Shown one piece after another: positions 13,089 through 26,529 of a DNA stretch of 64,000 nucleotides (position 1 is its first letter; every line of letters begins with the position of its first letter). Below the pieces are notes generated by a model. It ran no database searches. It was not told the origin of the DNA and saw only the letters and a list, made by a program, of their open reading frames with translations. Both the position numbers and the translations under genes were made by a program. This DNA is from Megalobrama amblycephala (taxonomy: Eukaryota; Chordata; Actinopteri; Cypriniformes; Xenocyprididae), in NCBI RefSeq assembly GCF_018812025.1, contig NC_063045.1, positions 58,957,383 through 59,021,382 of the forward strand, given 5' to 3'.

Positions 13089-14532
13089 CAAACCTGATTC
13101 CAAAAAAGTTGGGACATTGTACAAATTGTGAATAAAAAAAGGAATGCAATAATTTACAAATCTCGTAAACTTATATTTTATTCACAATAGAATATAGATA
13201 ACATATCAAAGTGAGACATTTTGAAATGTCATGCCAAATATTGGCTCATTCTGGATTTCATGAGAGCTACACATTCCAAAAAAGTTGGGACAGGTAGCAA
13301 TAAGAGGCCGGAAAAGTTAAATGTACATATAAGGAACAGCTGGAGGACCAATTTGCAACTTATTAGGTCAATTGGCAACATGATTGGGTTTAAAAAGAGC
13401 CTCTCAGAGTGGCAGTATCTCTCAGAAGTCAAGATGGGCAGAGGATCACCAATTCACCAATATTAGAAAGGAGTTTCTCAGAGAAAAATTGCAAAGAGTT
13501 TGAAGTTATTATCATCTACAGTTCATAATATCATACAAAAATTCAGAGAATCTGGAACATGGGCTCAGGAATACTTCCAGAAAACATTGTCGGTGAACAC
13601 AATCCACCGTGCCATTCACCGTTTCTGGCTAAAACTCTATAGGTCAAAAAAGAAGCCATATCTAAACATGATCCAGAAGCGCAGGTGTTTTCTCTGGGCC
13701 AAGGCTCATTTAAAATGGACTGTGGCAAAGTGGAAAACTGTTCTGTGGTCAGACGAATCAAAATTTGAAGTTCTTTTGGAAAACTGGGACGCCATGTCAT
13801 CCGGACTAAAGAGGACAAGGACAACCCAAGTTGTTATCAGCGCTCAGTTCAGAAGCCTGCATCTCTGATGGTATGGGGTTGCATGAGTGTGTGTGGCATG
13901 GGCAGCTTACACATCTGGAAAGGCACCATCAATGCTGAAAGGTATATCCAAGTTCTAGAACAACATATGCTCCCATCCAGACGTCGTCTCTTTCAGGGAA
14001 GACCTTGCATTTTCCAACATGACAATGTCAGACCACATACTGCATCAATGACAACATCATGGCTGCGTAGAAGAAGGATCCAGGCACTGAAATGGCCAGC
14101 CTGCAGTCCAGATCTTTCACCCATAGAAAACATTTGCCGCATCATAAAGAGGAAGATGCGACAAAGAAGATCTAAGACAGTTGAGCAACTAGAAGCCTGT
14201 ATTAGACAAGAATTGGACAACATTCCTATTCCTAAACTTGAGCAACTTGTCTCCTCAGTCCCCAGATGTTTGCAGACTGTTATAAAAAGAAGAGGGGATG
14301 CCACACAGTGGTAAACATGGCCTTGTCCCAACTTTTTTGAGATGTGTTGATGCCATGAAATTTAAAATCAACTTATTTTTCCCTTAAAATGATCAATTTT
14401 CTCAGTTTAAACATTTGATATGTCATCTATGTTGTATTCTGAATAAAATATTGAAATTTGAAACTTCCATATCATTGCATTCTGTTTTTATTCACAATTA
14501 GTAGTGTCCCAACTTTTTTGGAATTGGGTTTG
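13089..14532. mobile_element. Tc1 element, both ends intact
   Basis: CAAACCTGATTCCAAAAAAG at left, CTTTTTTGGAATTGGGTTTG at right, TA at 13087-13088 and 14533-14534. Each inverted repeat is about 200 bp and has an inner direct copy of CCAAAAAAGTTGGGACA (13277; complement at 14322), the IR/DR layout known from Sleeping Beauty-type elements. Same family as 4795-6340 but in the opposite orientation. Confidence 0.93.
13434..14314 (+). pseudogene. Tc1 transposase with internal deletions
   Basis: Starts MGRGSPIHQY-stop: about 26 nt are missing relative to the copy at 6043, removing part of the first helix. An in-frame loss of roughly 38 codons joins RESGT to WAQEY, deleting the end of the DNA-binding domain. 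A -1 shift follows FEVL (near 13778). The C-terminal catalytic part from MVWGCMSVCGMGSLHIWKG to RRGDATQW is open (13868-14314) and keeps QHDN and SPDLSPIEN. Confidence 0.92.
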
Positions 14533-14534
14533 TA

Positions 14535-16090
14535 AAATAATTTCTACTTTCTGACCATTTTTCTAATTAGATTTTTATCAATACATTTTAGAATGGAATT
14601 AAATAAGTTATTTTAAAGTTAATTATTTAAAAATATGTAAATAAATATTTTAATAAATAAATAGTAATAAATAAACTAATATATATTATTAATATTAAAT
14701 ATATTTTTATTTTTTAATAATTGTAAAAGGTTTTAATTTAGCAATTCTGGGATTGCCTTCACTGAAGGATACATGCAGTGCTGCTTTGAAATTTGGCCAA
14801 AACAAGGTGTCTGGAAAAAGTTGGGGGGGGGGGGAAATCATGATCATCAAAAAATTATCTCCCTTTTAGTATGAATTCACCTGGCCAAAACACAGGCAGT
14901 TGGAACTGGAATGACTGGAAAAGGGATTTATCGAATTGCAATTCAAGGAAATTCTGCACAGTAATACACCAGAGGAATTTCATTAATCCATGTTTTGCAA
15001 CAAAACACAAATACATCATTAATTTTGACTATTTGTCATTTGACTGTCATTTGAAGTCATTGTGTGAAACTTCAGCAAGTGTTCTTACATCATGGTCTAT
15101 ACATGAAAATTAATTTATTGAATGTAATATATTTAATTATCATTATTAATTATATATTTATAATAATGTTCCATATGTTAAGTGTATGCTCACATTTGTG
15201 TAAATAATAAGTATTTTCATTGAAATTAAAATAACAGTTAAGAATTTCTTAGAATTTAATTAGAGTTACAGTGGAATTAAATTCCTAAATTCAATTTTCA
15301 GCACAATGTTTTCTACCTCAGTTCAAATTCAGGAATTGAATTGTCATCCTCAGTTATTCCCAGTTCAGTTCTGAACGGCACACATGATGTTATCTATGTA
15401 GATGGCTCAGTAGGTTTTGGAACAGATCTTTCTTCTCCCTGTGATTGAGCGTTTATTTATTACAGGCTCAACCCCGTCAGTCTGCTATCAATAACTCAAA
15501 GTCATGAATGATTTAAAAAAATGACTCATTAAACGAGCATGTGCTTCAGTCTGATCTGTGACCAGCAGATTTTACACACGGCTCCTTATTCGGCCATCTA
15601 TCCTGCCGTTGATTCATTGTCCGAACAGTGGGACGTCTTCTCATGCTCAATCCATCTCACTTTATGACGGCCAAAATGCCATTTTTCTTACCAATGTGAA
15701 TTGAGGCAAAAAGACAAAGCGAGCTGTGCATGATAAATGATGATTACCGTGAGAGGTGAGTGGCAGACAGCCTCGTGTGCGGGTGACAGACAAAAACGGG
15801 CAATAATGCCAACAACCCTCGGGCGCTCCTGCCAGGGTCTAACCTCTCTCTGAGGCTGCCAATCAAAAGTTTCATGTAAGCACATGATAAGACGGGCGCC
15901 GACTCACAATCTGGCCTTAAATGAAATGAATTTGTGCTAGCCAGTCCTCAGAATCAAGCTCAACTCAGAGAACTCTCTTTGACATGCAAGAAGTGCAAAT
16001 GAGTGGCTTTTTATTAAAGCACCATGTCTTATATAGTTTACCCCTGAACTTTCAGAAAGAACTTTGTGTAGAGCAGGAAAGAGCAACAAA
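14535..16090. other. gene-free spacer
   Basis: AT-rich flank with a 12-base G run (14823-14834), then unique DNA. 15380-15960 is complex and GC-richer without exon signals. AATTCCAATTC-type self-complementary motifs appear near 15250-15350 and again at 16265-16385. Confidence 0.4.
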
Positions 16091-16092
16091 AG

Positions 16093-16093
<1 letters not shown>

Positions 16094-16184
<91 letters not shown>

Positions 16185-16187
16185 GTC
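16094..16187. repeat. (ATCT)n microsatellite
   Basis: About 23 ATCT units; reads as repeated LSIY in one frame, which is not a gene. Confidence 0.98.
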
Positions 16188-16189
16188 TA

Positions 16190-17716
16190 ATCTTTCATTC
16201 TCTCTGCTTATAAACCTTCAAACATCAAAGCTTTTTAAGTATCAGATGTCAGATGAATACATGTCACTTCCTTGCATTTAAATTAGAATTGCAATTCTGC
16301 ATCTTGAGTACTACCTTAATTCAAATAAAATTCCAATTCTGAAATTGAATTGGAATTGTAAAGTCATTCTAAATTCAATGAATTGAATGGTGCGTAACGT
16401 CGGTATGAAGAAATGCTCTCTGTTTTGGTGGGCCCACTGAGGTTGTTCATTTATTGATCTTCCAAATTAAAGCAGTGAAAAATAATTTAAACGCTTCAGT
16501 ACCACTGCATCAAAAAAAAAAAAAAATCCTTATTCTCTTGTAAAACAAACATACCGAACTTGTGTTTGTAGAGTTCTTCATCTGTCAAGCTGTTTTGCAC
16601 CGATAGGAAACGTGAGAGCAGGAAACCTCCAAGGCCCTGATTGCATGATCTGCTTGTTTGTAGCGAGAAGAAGAGTGTTTTTTCCTCCTGGCTTGGATGC
16701 GATGGCCTCTCCGGAGGCATTTGGGAGGTGTTAAACGTTCCCTCTGATGTGCTTCAGCAGGGGAGATGGCTTTGATTTCAGATAACCTCATTGTTTTCAG
16801 ATCAGGCGCTTGCTGGATCTGGACTTTAAGATGCGATCGATAACAATGCCATTAAGATTCTGTTCGTGCCATGCATGTTTCTCAGCCTCGACTTCATTAA
16901 GACCAGAGCTTTTTCCTTTGATATATTCTCAACATTGGCGCTGGCTGGCGGTCTGTTTGTTTGTTTCCTTTTGTTATTCACGATTTGTGTGATTCTTCAC
17001 AACGCCCTTTTGTTACCGTGCTGATGTGATCTGTGATGTTTGTGCCAGATTCATATCAAATCAATCCTGACGGAACATCTCTGAGAATGAAAAGTCAAAT
17101 ATGCTCCATGCATCAGGTGATCTCAGTATCTTTCTAGCAGAAGGCACAATATTCATCTCTGGCTTTAGCATCTGCCTTTATTTATTGAGTGTCACATGGA
17201 AGTAATATGCATATTGATAAAACATGCAGAAAACAAAAGATGAATCCAAATATGCAAAGCAAAAATAGGGATGAGATTGAGCTGTAAAGTGAATCAGATT
17301 TATTAAATTATTATATAGCTAGAGGTCCATTAGTTATTAGTTTTAGTGATTTCAATTGTTGAGGAGAGTGTGCTGTTACTTTATACTGTGACCAGATGTA
17401 CCATTTTCACCTGCTAGATGATAAAAAAAAACCACAGATGCACACTGAATGAGGGACCTGAGCTATATCTACAGAGTAGAAACTCTTTTGACCACCCTGG
17501 CAACAACATAGCACCCTGGCAACCATCCACAAAAGTCACAGGTAAGCACAACTCTCATTATTTTTTCAGAAAATGTGAGAATCTAGTTGAATATGAAGTT
17601 TGTGGAAGGTCACCTTGGTCAGTTGAAGAGATGCATTGGTCACACTGGAATTGGAAATGCACTGGGATGCATTGTAGAATTCATACACAATGTGAATGCA
17701 ATATGTGTATATGTAT
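16190..17716. other. gene-free unique region
   Basis: 16540-17110 is non-repetitive and of balanced composition, possibly conserved non-coding DNA. Nothing resembling a spliced exon found. Confidence 0.35.
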
Positions 17717-17717
17717 G

Positions 17718-17769
<52 letters not shown>
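17717..17769. repeat. (TA)n microsatellite abutting a Tc1 copy
   Basis: About 26 TA units, directly followed by transposon sequence whose own left terminus is missing. Confidence 0.95.
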
Positions 17770-17772
<3 letters not shown>

Positions 17773-18897
17773 GGTGGGATATATTAGGCAACATGTGAAC
17801 ATTTTGTCTTCAAAGTTAATGTGTTAGAAGCAGGAAAAATGGGCAAGCATAAGGATTTGAGTGAGTTTGACAAGGGCCAAATTGTGATGGCTAGATGACT
17901 GGATCAGAGCATCTCCAAAACTGCAGCTCTTGTGGGGTGTTCCCGGTCTGCAGTGGTCAGTATCTATCAAAAGTGGTCCAAGTAAGGAACAGTGGTGAAC
18001 CGGCAACAGGGTCATGGGCAGCCAAGACTCACTGAAGGCTGGTCCGTGTGGTCCGATCCAACAGACGAGCTACTGTAGCTCAAATTGCTCAAGAAGTTAA
18101 TGCTGGTTCTGGTAGAAAGGTGTCAGAATACACAGTGCATCAGTTTGTTGCGTATGGGGCTGTATAGCTGCAGATCAGTCAGGGTGCTCATGCTGACCCC
18201 TGTCCACCGCCGAAAGAGACAACAGTGGACACGTGAGCATCAGAACTGGACCACAGAACAATGGAAGAAGGTGGCCTGGTCTGATGAATCATGTTTTCTT
18301 TTACATCACGTGGATGGCCGGGTGCGTGTGCGTCGCTTACCTGGGGAACACATGGCACCAGGATGCACTATGGGAAGAAGGCAAGCCGGCGGAAGGCAGT
18401 GTGATGCTTTGGGCAATGTTCTGCTGGAAAACCTTGGGTCCTGCCATCCATGTGGATGTTACTTTGACACGTACCACCTACCCTACCTAAGCATTGTTGC
18501 AGACCACGTGCACCCTTTCATGGAAATGGTATTCCCTGGTGGCTGTGATCTCTTTCAGCAGGATAATGGGTCCTGTCACAAAGTGAAAATGGTTCAGGAA
18601 TGGTTTGAGGAGCACAACAACAATTTTGAGGTGTTGATTTGGCCTCCAAATTCCCCAGATCTCAATCCAATCAAGCATCTGTGGGATGTGCTGAACAAAC
18701 AAGTCCGATCAATGGAGGCTCCACCTCACAACTTACAGACTCCTTGGACTTAAAGGATCTGCTGCTAACATCTTGGTGTCAGATACCACAGCACACCTTC
18801 AGGGGTCTAGTGGAGTCCATGCCTAGGGCTGTTTTGGCAGCAAAAAGGGGACCAACACAATATTAGGGGTGGTCATAATGTTATGCCTGATCAGTGT
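17770..18897. mobile_element. Tc1-family element, left end lost
   Basis: The right end reads GGTCATAATGTTATGCCTGA then TCAGTGTA; the matching inverted terminus is absent on the left, where a TA repeat begins instead. It looks like a widespread teleost Tc1 family by its transposase. Confidence 0.8.
17839..18866 (+). pseudogene. Tc1 transposase pseudogene, catalytic Glu changed to Lys
   Basis: [23 protein letters not shown] begins it. Later segments are TPVHRRKRQQWTREHQNWTT, WSDES, LPGEHMAPGCTMGRRQAGG, LFQQDNGSCHK and WPPNSPDLNPIKHLWDVL. The third catalytic position, normally PIEHLW, reads PIKHLW, so it could not cleave even with the frame restored. Several stops and frameshifts are present. 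Ends with a TAG at 18864-18866, as usual for the family. Confidence 0.9.
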
Positions 18898-18899
18898 AT

Positions 18900-19660
18900 A
18901 TATATATTTATAGGCCTAATACCAGGATGTGCATTGTAGATAGGAATAAGAAATGAAGGATGCTTCAGTGTTGTAATGATATAACTCCAATAACATATTC
19001 CTAACTCTGTAAACTAAACCCAAGCTTTTCTTCTCGAATATGTGGATGTGCACAGATCTCCCATGAGCATTTGCACGCAGTACAGAATGATGCATTAAAT
19101 GCCAATTCCACTGCAGTATATAAGAGGACCGATACCAGTCTCGGATGCTTTCAACAAACAAGTGTATGCGTTTGCAATTCCCACATTTCTCAGAGGCAGA
19201 ATAACAGTTACCAAACCTGCTGTTTATAACCTTAAAAGATCCCGCGCCAGCACACAATAAGTCATAAATCCTGAAAATGAAATCTGCCGTGTGCATGCGG
19301 CTCCCATCCAGGAGACACAAACACGCCCGCGCTGCTGATACACAATCTCCCTGCATCTGAATAATGGTGCTGCCGAAACGGCCCTGAGATTCATACGGAT
19401 CTGCGCTTGGCCCGGGACTCTATATTTTGTCTATTGCCAATAAAGGAGGAGTCATGTCACCAATAATGACATCATGGAGCGTCCGTGGCAATGATATGGG
19501 GGTGATGGATACTGTGGGCTCCGCCTTCAAGAGATGAGGTGAGATATGTGACCCAACCACATGCAGGTTTCGTGCCAAACCCAATGACATTTTTTGGAAT
19601 ATAAAAAGCGATACATTATGCAATTTTTTATTTTATCTGGAAAATACCATTTAAATACAT
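18900..19660. other. gene-free unique region
   Basis: Balanced composition, no transposon ends. The open frame at 18916-19356 (minus) lacks recognisable features. Confidence 0.35.
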
Positions 19661-19662
19661 TA

Positions 19663-20956
19663 AAAGGGACATATCATGGAAATCTGGCTTTTCCGTGTTT
19701 AAGTGCTATAATCGAGTCCCCATTGCATCCATCAACCCAGGACAAGCTAGTAACTTTGTTTTGGCAAGCCTTTCTCTGCAAGCATGTGAAAAAACGAGCT
19801 GCTCAGATTTCGCTCCCCTAGTGATGCATAACCTGATTTTGCTGAGTTCAACATGTTCCTGGGTCAAAATTTTTGTTGATCCTGGAACAACATTCAAATA
19901 AACCAATCAGGATTTGAGGAACAAGTTTACAGATTATGTCAAGTTTAGGCTTAAAATCATGAATTGGTGCTTCTACATCAGAGTTATTTGTCATTTCTCT
20001 CTGATTTTTGGGATAATTTATGGGTAGGGTTAGGTTTAGGGGTAGGAACAGGGTTAAGACTAAATTTTCAGACTAGAATGTTGTTCCAGGATCAACAAAA
20101 TATGTTGACCCAGGAACACATCTAACTCGGCAATATCAGGACGTGCCCCTAGGGATGTAGGAAGGGGAACTTATAATATTACCACCCCTTAATCTGCACG
20201 TTTCCACCCACAGCACCCACTTTTGTTTTCGCAAGTGACAACAGTGTACCAGTTCTAACACCATGGCAAAAGTTTGAGCAAAGCATGTTAACTGTTCTGT
20301 CGTTGGCTGTACAGACAAGCACTGAACACTATTTAGAGTCTCATTAGCTTGGATAGCCTGCAAGTTGACCCTGTCAAGCTCGATTGCTAAAAAAAGGAAC
20401 GTTTCTGTCTGTGTGATACTTTGGGAAAAATTTTAGACCATTCACAGCATTTGATAGCAATCATAAACGTTTTCCTGGTATGTGTGGCTCTGTTTGTCAA
20501 ACAGGTACGCTTATGAATAGTGGGCGTCCATATGATATTTGCACAAAAGATTAACATGACGGCACATGCTAGTCGATGAGTTGAATCAACTTTAAAGCAA
20601 CTACATAAATTTATCCACTTGGATAACTTCCAGTTGCATCCTAAAAGTTGTAACTTCTTCCTGAGTCTCTCCATCAGTGTCGACTCCGGTTTGAACAATG
20701 TAAGGCTTGAACACCGTTTACTGACAATCCTCATTTTGGCTGCGTGAGATTCTCCAGCTTTGTTGTTGTTGAGCTGTTTAAAGCTCCGCCCTCTTCTGGA
20801 ATGTGGGCCGGGAGCAGCAGCTCATTTGCATTTAAAGGGACACACACAAAAACAAATTTGACAAGCTATAATAAATGATCTATGGGGTATTTTGAGCTGA
20901 AACTTCACAGACACATTCTGGAGACACCAGAGACTTATATTACATCTTGTGAAAAC
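19663..20956. mobile_element. TTAA-type element with THAP remnant, right end truncated
   Basis: Left end after TTAA reads AAGGGACATATCATGGAAAT. Near the right, 20884-20951 is the reverse-oriented subterminal module shared with 10911-10980, 45418-45490 and 52741-52810. 20740-20900 is the reverse complement of part of 52820-52990, so the two are one family. The extreme right terminus is lost against the next repeat. Confidence 0.65.
20263..20460 (+). pseudogene. THAP zinc-finger remnant
   Basis: ATG at 20263 and a nearby frame encoding AKHVNCSVVGCTDKH: the C-x4-C start of a THAP domain at 20293-20310, followed at once by a stop. It lies inside a TTAA-type element, as expected for decayed Kolobok-like transposase. 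Confidence 0.45.
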
Positions 20957-21890
20957 TGGCATAACTCATTACTAAGTAATTTAATTACTTTTCCCTTGAA
21001 AAAGTAAAGGAATTAAATTTTCTGCAATTTAATTACAGTTATTTATGATGTAATTGCTTTAAATACTGTAGCTACAAATCACTCGATGATTAAACTAGTT
21101 TTATGAGATAGTTTTTATCGGATGAAACAGCCAACATTCCCAACAAGACTGATGAGGAATACAGAAGAAATGTGCCATGAATGAAGATAGAAGACTTTTA
21201 AATCCCTGTGCCAATTTAAAACTGTAGTACAATTGCCATGGTTTGTGAAAATGTGGAATATTTATATTGAATATGTTATAGCCATTTATATTGCAATTTC
21301 TAATTAGGTGGGTAGGGGAATATACAATTCATATCTTTGTTAAGGTGTAGTTTGTACCTGTGTTTAGGCGTTTTTTTTAGGCCTATATAACATATAATAT
21401 AATATAATTTGATAGTGGTAGTGAGTGAGTAGCCATGTATGGTTTTACCTGAGTCTTCACTGTGAGAATACTTTTCAATTTATTCACCCACCTTAACTTT
21501 TTGATTTGATAATCCAGGCCCTAGAATGAAACTACTTGAAGAGCCCTGCTGTATAATCTATAGAACAATTCTATATAAAACAATATAATTAACATCAAAA
21601 TTTACTGTCTAATGTAGGCCTATGTAAAAATGTGTGTTTTTAATGTAACCTTCTCCATTTAAATACTTTGGTCAGTTCAAGAATAATTTATGCAATTTTA
21701 TATTATTTATTTGAAAAATTGTCTATCCTTGTATTGTTCAACAGGTCAAGGTTGATATGGGATTTAGAAAGTAATTAGTAATAGGTAGTGCAATACTTTT
21801 AGAGAGAGTAATTAGTACAGTAATCTAATTACACTGTTGAAGATGACATTAGTAGCTAGTAATTAATAATTACTTACCCAAAACTGATTA
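20957..21890. repeat. TAATTAC-rich dispersed element
   Basis: Left part CATTACTAAGTAATTTAATT and right part GTAATTAATAATTACTTACC resemble inverted ends of a fish repeat rich in TAATTAC. No coding sequence. It truncates the preceding element. Confidence 0.4.
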
Positions 21891-21894
21891 ACGG

Positions 21895-22200
21895 TCAAAA
21901 GTTTGTAATAATAAAGGGTTTTTTTTTTAAATATTTTTGAAAGATGCTCACCAAGGCTGCGTTTATTTGATCAAAAATTAAACTGTAATATTGTGAAATA
22001 TTATTACCAGTTAAAATAACTGTTTCTATTGTAATATATTGTAAAATATAATTTATTCCTGTGATCAAATCTGAATTTTCAGCATAATTACTCCAGTCTT
22101 CAGTGTCACATGATCCTTCAGAAATCATTCTAATATGCTGATTTGCTGCTCAAGAAACATTTCTGATTATTATCAATGATGAAAACAACGTTGGTTAAAT
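21895..22200. repeat. cyprinid dispersed repeat (CACATGATCCTTCAGAAATC family)
   Basis: Shares long stretches, for example CACATGATCCTTCAGAAATC and TATGCTGATTTGCTGCTCAA, with 57266-57550. I know it as an abundant zebrafish-type element ending CCAAACTTTTGAAC. Confidence 0.75.
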
Positions 22201-22209
22201 AATGTGACT

Positions 22210-24150
22210 CGTGACATTTAATTCACTTGGCTTATTCTGATGGTGAAGTCTAAACAAAACAAGTTATAGGATTTCTGATCAAGCCTCAAAGTTCTTTCAG
22301 CAAATGCAATCGTTCAGAGGTTCGAGGAGGTTCAGGTTTTGACGGGGAGGGGAAGGATTGGGACGACAGCGCTCAGGCAGGATCGCTCATTTGCATGGCT
22401 GATTTAATGACACTTAGTCGGCAGCCGTGCAGATCGATAAGAATCTCCTCATCTGTTCATCAGGGCTCGAGTCCATCGTGCAGTTTAAGTGCGTGTTGTT
22501 AAATGAGATATCAGCTCTTCGATTTTCTCCACATCTGCGCTGGTGCATTTGTGAGAAGAGCGTTCAGTCTCAGAGAGCTTTTGACACCTTCACGTTTCAA
22601 TTAGACGTGAATTATATTTGAATATGGAGAGGTTTCAGGAATTAAAAGCGTCATATACTCTGGCATTTCATGTTCAATGGTGCACATGGTGTCATTTCAT
22701 CTCATCTCATGGCAGTTTTAGCCCTTCTGTTTCTCTCCATAAATCCGACAATATCATTTTGATTACTAATTAAACCCTGCTGTCTATTTGAATTAGAGAG
22801 CGACAGCAATGACGCTACTAACTTAACTACATTTTCCAGCAGCATGACCGTAACTTTGCTTTGCTTTGTTTTCATATTACTGCGGGTTAATTATTTTGAC
22901 CTGGCTTAAAAAAAAATAATAATAAATAAATCACTGAACCATTTTATTAGTCACCTAATAGTGTTCCCAGAAGTTCCTGCACTGTATTTTTAGAAATACA
23001 AATTTAGTAAAATATTTTTTATTAATAATTATTTAGTTTAATGGTGATGTTTATTTTATTTTATTTTATTTTATTTTATTTTATTTTATTTTATTTTATT
23101 TTATTTTATTCAACCTGCACTACCCAAAAAATAAGACTCTTGTCAGATTTTGTCAGCAATTTTCAGCATTTCATATCATCATATCATGAAATTAATTTGA
23201 TAAACATTTTTTACATTTTTTGAAAAATGTAAAAAAAAAAAAAAAATTAAAAGATTAAAAATTGTCATTTTCAGTTTACTTGACTTTTTTAATAAATTCT
23301 TAATAATTGAATTTTGTTGATTTTATTTTTACCCAAAAATGAGACATTAGTCAATGACATACTCATCTGTTACCATAATTTATTTTAATTAAATTTACCA
23401 GATTTGTTTTTAGCAAATTCTCAGCATTTAATTTGATCAATTTATTTTTAATCCGTTTTGAAAAAAAAAAAAAAAAGTTAAACAATTTTTTTTTAAAAAT
23501 GTAATATAATGGCCATTTTAAATCAATTTTAATTGTCCTTTTTAATAAATTCTTAACAATAAAATTTTGTTAATTATTCCCCAAAAATTAAAGCTTCTGA
23601 TTGACTCATCTGCCACAATAATGCCTTTTAAATATTTTAATTTGGCCGATTTTCTCAGTGATTCATTTGATAAATGATGAAATGAATTCAAAAATTTGAA
23701 TCAGTTTATAAAGTAATAGGACCATAAACTGAACCATATTCCCACTCGTAACCTTTAGTGAGTGCTCTGGTCTGACGTGTTTCTCTGTTTTAGTGTTCAA
23801 GGTGTTCAGATGTGCTGCAGGTGCATTCATCACGTTCGGATGTGACTTTAATCTCGTCAGTGACTGTTTCGACCTGACAGGAAACGCAGAGGCCACTGAC
23901 GTGTCATTGTGTGTTCGCCTTGTTCTTTGGAAGCCCAATTATGATTAATGGCATGAGGCACAACAACACGAGCTACATGAGCATGTAATCATCATTAATT
24001 ACTCTAAAGCTGAATGTGCTGTTGTTCCTCTGGCATTAAGTTATCAACGAAAACACTCCACTTCGATGGACAGTGAATCAGCTTGGTTAGAAACAGACAG
24101 CAGGCTGCTGACGTACAATTTCTTTTGATTAATTGGTGCTTCCAAACGAG
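22210..24150. other. gene-free region
   Basis: 22330-22870 is balanced and repeat-free, with TAATTA motifs, a candidate conserved non-coding segment. 22900-23660 is very AT-rich. 23740-24150 is unique. Confidence 0.35.
23048..23110. repeat. (TTTTA)n microsatellite
   Basis: About twelve TTTTA units. Confidence 0.97.
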
Positions 24151-24156
24151 CTTTAA

Positions 24157-24558
24157 AGTGCCCCTATCATGCTTTTTCAGATATTATCTTTCATAGCGTG
24201 TAATATATTATATTAGTGTGTGATTATCTTTTAGTGTGTAATAAAGCTTTTTGTGAATGTAAAAGATCTGCAAAGTTTCGAAGATCAAAGTGCAGATAAA
24301 TGGAGTTTATAAGAACCGATTTAATCACAGCTGACCAATCACAACAGACTGGGCCGTCTGACCAATCAGAGTAGGCTCTCAGAAAGGCAGGGTTTGGAGT
24401 GACCGAATCTTCGAACGAACTGTTTCAGGTACTGAGCTGATGCTGGAATGTATATTAGGAGTATATTAAAGTGTTTTTTGACCTTGGATGCATGTAAACT
24501 TATTGTAGGAGACTCCAAAACAAAATTAGGAACCTTTAAAATTGCATAATTGGGGCAC
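24157..24558. mobile_element. TTAA-type MITE
   Basis: AGTGCCCCTATCATGC at left; GCATAATTGGGGCACT at right. TTAA at 24153-24156, TTCA (one mismatch) at 24559-24562. No coding sequence. Confidence 0.75.
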
Positions 24559-24564
24559 TTCAAA

Positions 24565-26520
24565 TGAAAAAAATTTCAAGAGCAGAATTTTTAGATGCTT
24601 TTAAATTACTAATATTCAGTGAATGTTCAACGGGGGGAAATAAATATATTCATCCATAAGAAACCAAAACACATAAATAAAATATATACAGAAACTTCTA
24701 GGGTCTGTTTTTGTGCTTTGCTTCTGCATATCTGTATTCACACCCTAACAATATGTGAATTATGGCAAAATGCTGATAAGGCTCGTGTTGGGTTGTTTAA
24801 ATCAAAAAATTGCAATTGAGGTCTAGCTCATACGTTGACCTTTGTAGATCCATTTCATGTAAATGCATTCCTCGCTTCTTATCTTGCTGTGAAAAATAAT
24901 AACTGCCAGGTAAATCGTATCTGCGATTTGCACGTGATAAATACTCTTTTAAAGCCACATTAAACTGTACAATTTCATGCCGCCTGGCTTCAAGTTGAAT
25001 ATAGAAAGCTTAATGGAGCCATACGAGGCCATGCATAATTCATGATCTCTACATATCTGAGAATTACACTCAAAATACCAGAGCGAAAAAGGTTATAAGT
25101 GTGCCGAGTCAAAGTGCCAATTGACAAATTTGATGGTCTCTTAACATAGAAGTGAATCCGAGGGTTGTTTTACCCTCTTCGGTTCTCTTCTCGCAGATTT
25201 AATTTTCACATTTTTGAAATTCTGTAACATGAAAAGCTCATAAGATACGGCGTGTCACAGACTTCCTCTCCTGGACGGGTTTGCTAATGTAATTATGCAT
25301 AATTGGTGATCTGACAGCAGAAGACTTCAATTGATAATTAGCTTTTCAAAGGAGAAAAATAATTACTTTCTGTTTGAGATTTGTACTCGGTTTAAAATGA
25401 ATGTCTTTGGACAGACTCCAGATTCTGGAGGTTTGACTTTGAGAATGATTAATTTTAAAAGCACACAGATGATATCAAAGGATGTTTAACTTGACTCGAT
25501 GCTTTACTCAATCTCATGGATCGTCTTTGCCAGGTTTCTCTCAACAGTTTGTTAGACTGTCAGGCTGTGTTGTGTTGAAACTCCTGGGTTATTACTTGGG
25601 CTGGGGATTACATTTCACAATTCAATTTGAATTTGATTCACAAGCTTGTGATGACTTCATTCTATTCAATTCAATATTGATTAATTGGGGTATGTATCAG
25701 GTACAGTATGGCAAATGTTTTCAAGGAAAAAAAAAAAATATCTCAAGTAATGATACAGAGAACCCCATTGATACATTACTGTAATATTAAAGGTTAAAAT
25801 GAACTGATTTGTATACATTTAAATTACATTTAAGACATTTTTTAATGACAATTATGTTTCTATTCGTTTTTTTAAATATAAACATTTAAATAGTGGCTGT
25901 CATAAAAACATGACAGACATATTCATACATTAAATGTTGAAAAACAGGTTGAGTAAAAATACAATGAATGAAATATATACACATATATTTAGCAAAATGC
26001 TCCTCTCTAGAATCATTTTTTTAGCTAATTATCGAGTTTATGTTTATTGAATGGCTTTTCTGAGGTAAATATATAACATCACGTGACATAAGCTGTTTCA
26101 TTGACGTCTTTCCGCAGCTGAAAGGCCAATTAAGCGATTACATGAGACGTGATGTGGGTTTCAGTAAGTTATTCTGTATCTTTCAACTCTTTCTGATTTT
26201 CATTCATGTTTATTTCGAGGTGTAACTAGCAAGCTACTAGTAAAGCGGTTCACGTGCCGCTTGATCTGAGGCATTACTGCGATCCGTCACGTCACAATAA
26301 AGAGCGCCAAAATGGTATTTATTGTTTGAATTTCACTGTAAATTTGACATAATTTCAAAGCTGAGCTCTGTTTCATATTAAAACTAACAAATCACAAAAC
26401 TTACTGCGATTTATTGGATGGGAAGCACGCTTCAACAGCACAGACTAAAAGATCGATTTATTGGATTAAAGAGTCCATATCGGTTCATCAAAATGAGATT
26501 CGATAAAAATCATGAAAACA
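24565..26520. other. gene-free region with complex unique DNA
   Basis: 24830-25420 is repeat-free, with GCATAATTCATGATCTC and TTATGCATAATTGG blocks, resembling ancient non-coding sequence. 26040-26520 is probably a degraded mobile element. Confidence 0.35.
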
Positions 26521-26529
26521 GTATTTTAA

